This document shows positions 59,218-64,000 of a stretch of 64,000 bases of DNA, one piece after another. Source of the DNA: Caulobacteraceae bacterium PMMR1 (lineage in GTDB: Bacteria > Pseudomonadota > Alphaproteobacteria > Caulobacterales > Caulobacteraceae). Where the stretch lies: NCBI GenBank assembly GCA_000733915.1, contig JPOM01000001.1, forward strand, positions 1,612,001 through 1,676,000. Reading direction: 5' to 3'. Each line of letters opens with the position of its first letter. The stretch's first letter is position 1. The notes under the pieces are model-generated. The model was not told where the DNA came from. It did not search any database and worked only from the letters and a program-made list of their open reading frames with translations. The translations under genes and the position numbers were made by a program.

Positions 59218-60438
59218 CTAGGCGGCGGCGGCCGAGCGGCTCAGAGCGCACATCGACCACAACTCGGAGATCGCGGTCACGAGCTTGGCGATGTCGGCAT
59301 CGGAGTGCACCGGCGAGGGCGTGATGCGAAGTCGCTCCGTCCCTCGCGGCACCGTCGGATAGTTGATCGGCTGGATGTAGATCGCGTAGTTGTCCAAGAG
59401 CCAGTCGCTGATCATCTTGCACTTGACCGGGTCGCCGACCATTACCGGGATGATGTGGCTTTCGTTGTCCATCACCGGGATGCCCGCGGCGGCGAGTTGC
59501 TTGCGCACCTTGGCCACCCGGTTCTGGTGACGCGCCCGCTCCTGCCCGCTGACTTTCAGGTGCCGGATGCTGGCGAGCGCGCCCGCGGCGAGCGCTGGCG
59601 ACAGGGCGGTGGAGAAGATGAAGCCCGAGGCGAAGCTGCGGACGAAGTCGCACAGAGCCGCCGAGGCTGCGATGTAGCCGCCCATGACGCCGAAGGCCTT
59701 GGCCAGGGTGCCCTCGATGACCGTGATCCGGTCCATCAGCCCCTCCCGCTCCGCCACGCCCCCGCCCCGCGGACCGTACAGCCCCACCCCGTGCACCTCG
59801 TCCAGGTAGGTCATGGCGCCGAACTCGTCGGCCAGGTCGCACAGGGCGGCCAGGGGCGCGATGTCGCCGTCCATCGAATAGACGCTCTCGAAGGCGATCA
59901 GCTTGGGCCGCGTCGGGTCCGCCGCCTCCAAAAGCGCGCGGAGGTCGTCCAGGTCGTTGTGGCGGAACACCTGGCACTGCGCCCGGCTGTGCCGGATGCC
60001 CTCGATCATCGAGGCGTGGTTGCCCGCGTCGGAGAAGACGATGCAGCCGGGCAGGCGCGCGGCCAGCGTCGAAAGCGCCGCCATGTTGGACACGTATCCG
60101 GAGGTGAAGGTGAGGGCCGCCTCCTTGCCGTGAAGGTCGGCCAGCTCCTGCTCCAGGAGGACGTGGAAGTGATTGGTGCCCGAGATGTTGCGGGTGCCGC
60201 CGGCCCCCGCCCCGCAGCGGTCCAGGGCGTCGTGCATGGCGGCCAGCACCTTGGGATGCTGCCCCATGCCGAGGTAGTCGTTGGAGCACCAGACCGTCAC
60301 GTCCTGGACCCCGCCCTCGCGATGGCGCACCGCGGCCGGGAACTGCCCGGCCTTGCGCTCCAGGTCGGCGAAGACGCGATAGCGACCCTCGGTGCGGAGC
60401 CCGTCGAGCTGGTCCTGGAAGAAGGCTTCATAGTTCAT
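59218..60438 (-). CDS. hemA: 5-aminolevulinate synthase
   Basis: PLP enzyme joining glycine and succinyl-CoA, the first step to haem and bacteriochlorophyll in alphaproteobacteria. 406 residues from ATG 60438 ([20 protein letters not shown]); a longer frame adds 50 non-coding-like residues. Motifs: [40 protein letters not shown], and the PLP lysine in [14 protein letters not shown]. The stop codon TAG lies in the CTAG duplicated by the IS5 insertion. Last gene of the puhBC-acsF-puhE-hemA run. Confidence 0.95.
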   Translation of the reverse strand: MNYEAFFQDQLDGLRTEGRYRVFADLERKAGQFPAAVRHREGGVQDVTVWCSNDYLGMGQHPKVLAAMHDALDRCGAGAGGTRNISGTNHFHVLLEQELADLHGKEAALTFTSGYVSNMAALSTLAARLPGCIVFSDAGNHASMIEGIRHSRAQCQVFRHNDLDDLRALLEAADPTRPKLIAFESVYSMDGDIAPLAALCDLADEFGAMTYLDEVHGVGLYGPRGGGVAEREGLMDRITVIEGTLAKAFGVMGGYIAASAALCDFVRSFASGFIFSTALSPALAAGALASIRHLKVSGQERARHQNRVAKVRKQLAAAGIPVMDNESHIIPVMVGDPVKCKMISDWLLDNYAIYIQPINYPTVPRGTERLRITPSPVHSDADIAKLVTAISELWSMCALSRSAAAA

Positions 60439-60469
60439 GGCCGGTCTCCGACGCGGATCGCTTCTTGGT

Positions 60470-61301
60470 TCATTTGAGGGGCTCGACCGCAGGCTCGGCG
60501 GGGACGAGGGTCTGACGCGAGGGGCGTGCCGGCGGGCGCTCCCGAGCCGGCAGCGCCCAGCGCCACAGGGCCGCGTCGGGCAGGGCAAAGGCCATGAAGA
60601 GATGCTCCAGCAAGGCCAGGGCGGCCAGGGCGAACACCAGCGCCCAGCCGGTCGCGGCCGCAGGGCTCGCCCCGCCGTCCAGCGCCAGGCGCAGGGCGGC
60701 CGCCGCCGCGAGGGTCAGGCCCGCCAGCGAGGCCGGATAGAGCGCCGTGACCGGCCCCTTGCGGAGGTAGGTCGTCAGATACTCCAGGCGCGCGGGGAAG
60801 AACTCGACGCTGAAGTTCGGCACGCCCAGGAAGAGGTTCATCTTCGCGCTGAGCCGCGCGGCGAACAGCAGCAGGAAGGTCCAGCCGGCGACCGGGTTGG
60901 CGCGCCCAAGCGTCAGGCCGGCGACCGCAAGGGCACTTAAGGCCAGCGCCGCCTCGTGGTGGATCAGGGTCGCGGCCGCGCGGCGGAAACGGGCCAGGCC
61001 TCGCGCCCCCGGGGGCAGGGGCGACCGAGGGGCCGGTCACAAGGCCCGTCAGAAAGCTGAGCTCGTGCCAGCCCCAGAGCGCCAGGGCCGTGGTGAAGGC
61101 CGCGCCGGCCGCCAGCGGCGTCTGCACATCCCGCGTGAGGACGAGCGCCGCGCCCGCCACCCCGGCCGCCGCCGTCGCCCCGGCGAGGCTCCAGCCTCGG
61201 GCGGCGCACGGCAGGCGGGTCAGCCACAGGATCGCGCCCGTGCTGAACCACCAGAGGCCCAAGGCGTAGAGAACCGCCAGCAGGACGGGGGACAGGCTCA
61301 T
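60470..61301 (-). pseudogene. puhE: Photosynthetic complex assembly protein PuhE, one frame break
   Basis: DUF3623 membrane protein needed for reaction centre/LH1 assembly. From ATG 61301 (MSLSPVLLAVLYALGLWWFS) to GWHELSFLTGLVTGPSVAP one frame is used; then, after CCCCCGGGGG near 61009-61018, a second frame gives LARFRRAAATLIHHEAAL, and further RLSAKMNLFLGVPNFSVEFF to the stop. An indel in this C5G5 run accounts for it. Total about 276 residues and several helices, normal for PuhE. Because the rest is well conserved, a sequencing error is as likely as a real mutation. Confidence 0.85.
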
Positions 61302-61305
61302 CGGC

Positions 61306-62424
61306 TCACCATGCGGGCTGCAGGCGGGTCGTGGCCGGCAGCGCATTGGGCTGCGACGGCACGAAATAGAGCCGCGCAAAGCTCAGCCCGGCCGCCAGCG
61401 CCAGCCCGACCCGCCTCACCGCCCCGACCAGCCCGCTCTGCGCCTTGGCCGCGCTCATCGCCGCCGTGATCGCCGCCAGCCGGTCCATGCCGGCGCGGAA
61501 GGCCGGCGCATCGATGTCGAGCGTCAGCGGGAAGACCTGCTTGGAGATCTCCGAGCAGCAGCGGAACACGCGATAGTCGTAGTCGGTCGGGTCCAGGCCC
61601 AGCCCGGCATGGAACGCCGGCCGGGCGTGGTCGCGCACGTACATGGTCGCATAGACCGAGAGCAGGAAGAACTTGACCCAGAGCTTGTTCGCCCCGGTCA
61701 GCAGCTTAGGGTCCGACCGCATCAGCAGGGCGAAGGCCTCGCCGTGGCGGAACTCGTCGTTGCACCACTCCTCGAACCAGCTGAAGATCGGGTGGAAGCG
61801 CCGATGCGGATTGCGCTGCAGGTGCCGGAAGATGGTGATGTAGCGCGCGTAGCCGATCTTCTCCGACAGATAGACGGCATAGAAGATGAACTTGGGCTTG
61901 AAGAAGGTATATTTCTTTGTCTTGGTTAGAAAGCTCAGGTCGACGCCGATATCGTAGTCCTTGAGGCAGCCGTTGATGAAGCCGGCATGCCGCGCCTCAT
62001 CCCGGCTCATGTACTTGAACAGCGCCTTGATGTCGGGATTGGTCACCCGCTTGACGATTTCGGCATAGAGCACACAGCCGGAGAACTCCGCGGTCAAGGA
62101 GCTCACCAGGAAGTCCACGAACTCCCGGCGTAGCTCCGGTTCCAGCTGCTCCAGCCGGTGCTCGAAGGCCTCGGTCCGCTTGAAGTGGTCCCGGTTGGGG
62201 TCGCTCGCCATCTCGGCGAGCAAGGCGTCCCATTCCGCCCGCACCGGGGTCACGTCGATCCGGTCCATGGCCTTGAAGTCGGTCGTATAGAAGCGCGGGC
62301 TGAGGACCGTATCCTCCTGCGCCATTCGGGTGGTCTCGCCGGCGCCGCGGCGGGCCTTGGCCGGGGCGTCGGACGGGTGCGCCTGGCGGGCGACGGAGAG
62401 GACATCAAGGGCGGCGTCGGTCAT
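61306..62424 (-). CDS. acsF: Aerobic Mg-protoporphyrin IX monomethyl ester oxidative cyclase
   Basis: O2-dependent formation of ring E of bacteriochlorophyll. 372 residues from ATG 62424 ([17 protein letters not shown]). Di-iron site residues in [21 protein letters not shown] and [30 protein letters not shown] is typical of AcsF. Presence of AcsF points to an aerobic or micro-oxic phototroph. puhE begins 4 bases downstream. Confidence 0.95.
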   Translation of the reverse strand: MTDAALDVLSVARQAHPSDAPAKARRGAGETTRMAQEDTVLSPRFYTTDFKAMDRIDVTPVRAEWDALLAEMASDPNRDHFKRTEAFEHRLEQLEPELRREFVDFLVSSLTAEFSGCVLYAEIVKRVTNPDIKALFKYMSRDEARHAGFINGCLKDYDIGVDLSFLTKTKKYTFFKPKFIFYAVYLSEKIGYARYITIFRHLQRNPHRRFHPIFSWFEEWCNDEFRHGEAFALLMRSDPKLLTGANKLWVKFFLLSVYATMYVRDHARPAFHAGLGLDPTDYDYRVFRCCSEISKQVFPLTLDIDAPAFRAGMDRLAAITAAMSAAKAQSGLVGAVRRVGLALAAGLSFARLYFVPSQPNALPATTRLQPAW

Positions 62425-62705
62425 TTGGCCCTCCCGGGCGTGAAGCTGACTTCGTAGAGCTCGGCCAGGTCGAAGCGGGCGAGGAGCCGGGTCCACTGCC
62501 GCTCCAGCCAGCTCGCACGGACGACCGTGGCCTGGCGGCGCAGGGTCATGACATCGCCAAAGCGGACGCGGACCGGCTCGCCGTGCACCCTGACCCGGTC
62601 GCCGGGCCGCAGCGGCGGCGCGTCGTCCAGCGCCACGTGGGCGTGCAGGCTCCGCTCGGAGTGCTCGATCTCGATGGTGCAGGCGGTGAGAAGGGCGCGA
62701 CTCAT
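62421..62705 (-). CDS. Small photosynthesis-cluster protein of unknown function
   Basis: 94 residues ([20 protein letters not shown], then [20 protein letters not shown] and a tail [15 protein letters not shown]). Soluble, mainly beta-looking, with a short basic/aromatic C-terminus. Its start overlaps puhC's stop and its stop overlaps acsF's start, so it is made with them. A similarly sized unnamed gene occupies this slot in many alphaproteobacterial clusters (general knowledge); role unknown. Confidence 0.8.
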   Translation of the reverse strand: MSRALLTACTIEIEHSERSLHAHVALDDAPPLRPGDRVRVHGEPVRVRFGDVMTLRRQATVVRASWLERQWTRLLARFDLAELYEVSFTPGRAK

Positions 62706-63163
62706 GCGGGGCGGCCCCGCCGGGGCAGGAAGGCGGCGAAGGACGCGCGGTTGTCCTCGCCGAAGGCCTGCAGGTCGATCAGCCGTCCGGTCGCCGTATC
62801 CTGAAGCCACATGCGGTCTCCCGCGTCGCGGCTCAGCAGGAACGGCGGCTCCGCGCCGATCCGGCGGCTGATCCGGTCCCGAGCCAGGCCGCGCATGACG
62901 CCCCGCACGAAGCCGTTGCTGTCGGGCGCCAGGGTCGCGACCGGCGCGCCCGAGCGGGCGTCGCTGACCACGATGGCGCCGTCCGCCCGGTCGGCGAAGC
63001 GCAGGCTCACAGCCTGGACCGCATGGGGAGCAGCCGACGCCGGGGGGGGCGCGGAGAGGTGCGTCAGCCGCGCCGCGGTTGTGGTCGCCAGCGCCAGGCT
63101 GAGCACGCCCGCCGCCGCGATCAGGGCGCCCTTCGGGAACGGTTCGGTGTCGATGTGGCTCAT
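62702..63163 (-). CDS. puhC: Photosynthetic complex assembly protein PuhC
   Basis: 153 residues: one N-terminal membrane helix ([19 protein letters not shown], residues 12-30) and a periplasmic beta-rich domain ([52 protein letters not shown]). The RGLARDR segment is typical of PuhC. Aids reaction centre and LH1 accumulation. Confidence 0.9.
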   Translation of the reverse strand: MSHIDTEPFPKGALIAAAGVLSLALATTTAARLTHLSAPPPASAAPHAVQAVSLRFADRADGAIVVSDARSGAPVATLAPDSNGFVRGVMRGLARDRISRRIGAEPPFLLSRDAGDRMWLQDTATGRLIDLQAFGEDNRASFAAFLPRRGRPA

Positions 63164-63173
63164 CGCCGTCGCC

Positions 63174-63842
63174 TCACGCTGTCGCAGCTTCAGGGCGCTG
63201 CGGGAGGCCGCCGCGCCGCTTCGACACGCGGGCCTCCAGCGCCGCCGGGACGACCGCGGCGCCGACCGCCGCCTGCATGGCCGAGGTCAGGACCCGCGCC
63301 GCAGCCTCCGCGTCGGGCAGGGCGCGCAGGGTCGGCTGGGGCGCCGCCACCCGCCAGGGGCGGGCATGGGGCCAGATGTGCAGGAAGGCGAGCTTGTTGG
63401 GCGCCTTCAGCGTCACCGCCACGTCGCCCGATCCGTCGGCGAAGCGCTTCAGCGCCCCGCTCTGGATGACGGCGAAGGGCAGGTTGACCGCCTTGGTCAG
63501 CGCCACGCCATAGCGCAGAACGATCCGTCGGCTGGTGATGGTGTAGACGGTCGTGCGGGCGCTCGCCCAGGCCAGCAGAGCCAAAAGGCCCACGGCCGCC
63601 CCCGCGATCGGGGCTACGGAGAGCGCCGCCTCCAGCGCCTTGACCGGGGGCGTGCCGGCCTGGATCGCCGCTCCCGCCCGCCAGGCCAGCATCAGGGCGA
63701 AGTAGGCTGCGACCGCCCGGATGTGGAAGGCCTCGCAGGCCAGTCGCGTCCAGCGCGGCGCGCCTTGCCAGAGCAGGATCTCGCCCTCCGGCAAGGCGCC
63801 TGGAAGGCCGCGGATGGGCTCGAAGTCGTGCTCGTGGTTCAC
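63174..63842 (-). CDS. puhB: Photosynthetic complex assembly protein PuhB
   Basis: 222 residues from a GTG at 63842 that overlaps the puhA stop (GTGA). PH-like (bacterial PH) domain protein with membrane helices (~40-60 and ~72-95) followed by YTITSRRIVLRYGVALTKAVNLPF. Starts NHEHDFEPIRGLPGALPEGE as in other PuhB proteins. Acts in reaction centre assembly in the inner membrane. Confidence 0.93.
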   Translation of the reverse strand: MNHEHDFEPIRGLPGALPEGEILLWQGAPRWTRLACEAFHIRAVAAYFALMLAWRAGAAIQAGTPPVKALEAALSVAPIAGAAVGLLALLAWASARTTVYTITSRRIVLRYGVALTKAVNLPFAVIQSGALKRFADGSGDVAVTLKAPNKLAFLHIWPHARPWRVAAPQPTLRALPDAEAAARVLTSAMQAAVGAAVVPAALEARVSKRRGGLPQRPEAATA

Positions 63843-64000
63843 AGCCAGGGCTCCGCACGGTTAGGGGTGGCGTAGAGGTAGCCGCCGCCGAAATAGGCCG
63901 CGATGCGCTCTTCCTCGTCGCGGGTGACCTGGTCCGGGGCCGCCGTCGAAGGCGCATCGGCGAACTGGCTGGCGAGGACGGCGTCGGTCTGTACGACCTT
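63839..64000 (-). CDS. puhA: Photosynthetic reaction centre subunit H, C-terminal end (partial)
   Basis: Only the last 53 codons are in the window: KVVQTDAVLASQFADAPSTA, then RDEEERIAAYFGGGYLYATP and NRAEPWL. The AAYFGGGYLYATPxRxEP ending is diagnostic of the H subunit, which caps the reaction centre on the cytoplasmic side. The rest lies to the right of the window. Confidence 0.9.
   Translation of the reverse strand, partial: KVVQTDAVLASQFADAPSTAAPDQVTRDEEERIAAYFGGGYLYATPNRAEPWL

Overview
The window is GC-rich chromosome of an alphaproteobacterium that carries photosynthesis genes. The right edge holds part of an aerobic-type bacteriochlorophyll photosynthesis gene cluster (puhA-puhB-puhC-small gene-acsF-puhE-hemA). 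An 8-vinyl reductase gene (bciA) and a HiPIP gene lie nearby. The housekeeping genes (zwf-pgl-eda, a DUF1134/EipA-like protein, the rlpA-tmk-holB-tatD group, a DsbA-like lipoprotein next to smc, and a split atpIBEF'F F0 operon) fit Caulobacterales. I infer a phototrophic member of Caulobacteraceae or a close relative; the genus cannot be fixed from this sequence alone.

Layout. 1-2532: Entner-Doudoroff genes on the minus strand. 2603-4887: FeS-type photolyase and an EipA-like envelope protein. 5040-9711: lepA, a CoA-transferase gene broken by several single-base shifts, and pyruvate kinase. 9715-10527: a decayed gene. 10664-13930: ligase-associated helicase (frameshifted) and PdeM nuclease. 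13876-18142: minus-strand block MBL hydrolase, tatD, holB, tmk, rlpA. 18272-23111: gloA, Atm1-type ABC exporter, lipoprotein, LOG-family protein, kdsA. 23215-26718: CPD photolyase, FAH hydrolase, maleylacetoacetate isomerase, carbonic anhydrase. 26728-32687: DHA2 efflux pump, acyl-CoA ligase, an EAL regulator. 32846-33607: periplasmic truncated haemoglobin and tRNA-Leu(CAA).

33750-40435 is an accessory block: an IS256-family transposase remnant, an IS3-family element, a 41-repeat CRISPR array, an AT-richer leader, cas2 and a cas4-cas1 fusion. No interference (effector) gene is present. The IS3 element ends exactly inside a CRISPR repeat and has no target duplication, so a deletion or rearrangement has removed the far end of the array. 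One spacer reverse-translates to the DPPY motif of phage-type adenine methylases, and a block of three spacers is duplicated.

40968-57795 returns to core genes: bciA, DsbA-like lipoprotein, smc, F0 ATP synthase, a sulfate ABC importer (sbp-cysTWA, with a probable CTG start for cysT), GTP-dependent PEP carboxykinase, and a CBS/PAS/GGDEF/EAL protein. 58015-64000 holds HiPIP, an IS5-family element that duplicates CTAG at the hemA stop codon, and the photosynthesis cluster.

A recurring oddity is the number of one-base frame breaks (CoA-transferase x4, helicase x2, lipoprotein, puhE, IS3 orfB, decayed gene), mostly in short C/G runs. Many may be sequencing errors, so those genes should not be called dead without read support.
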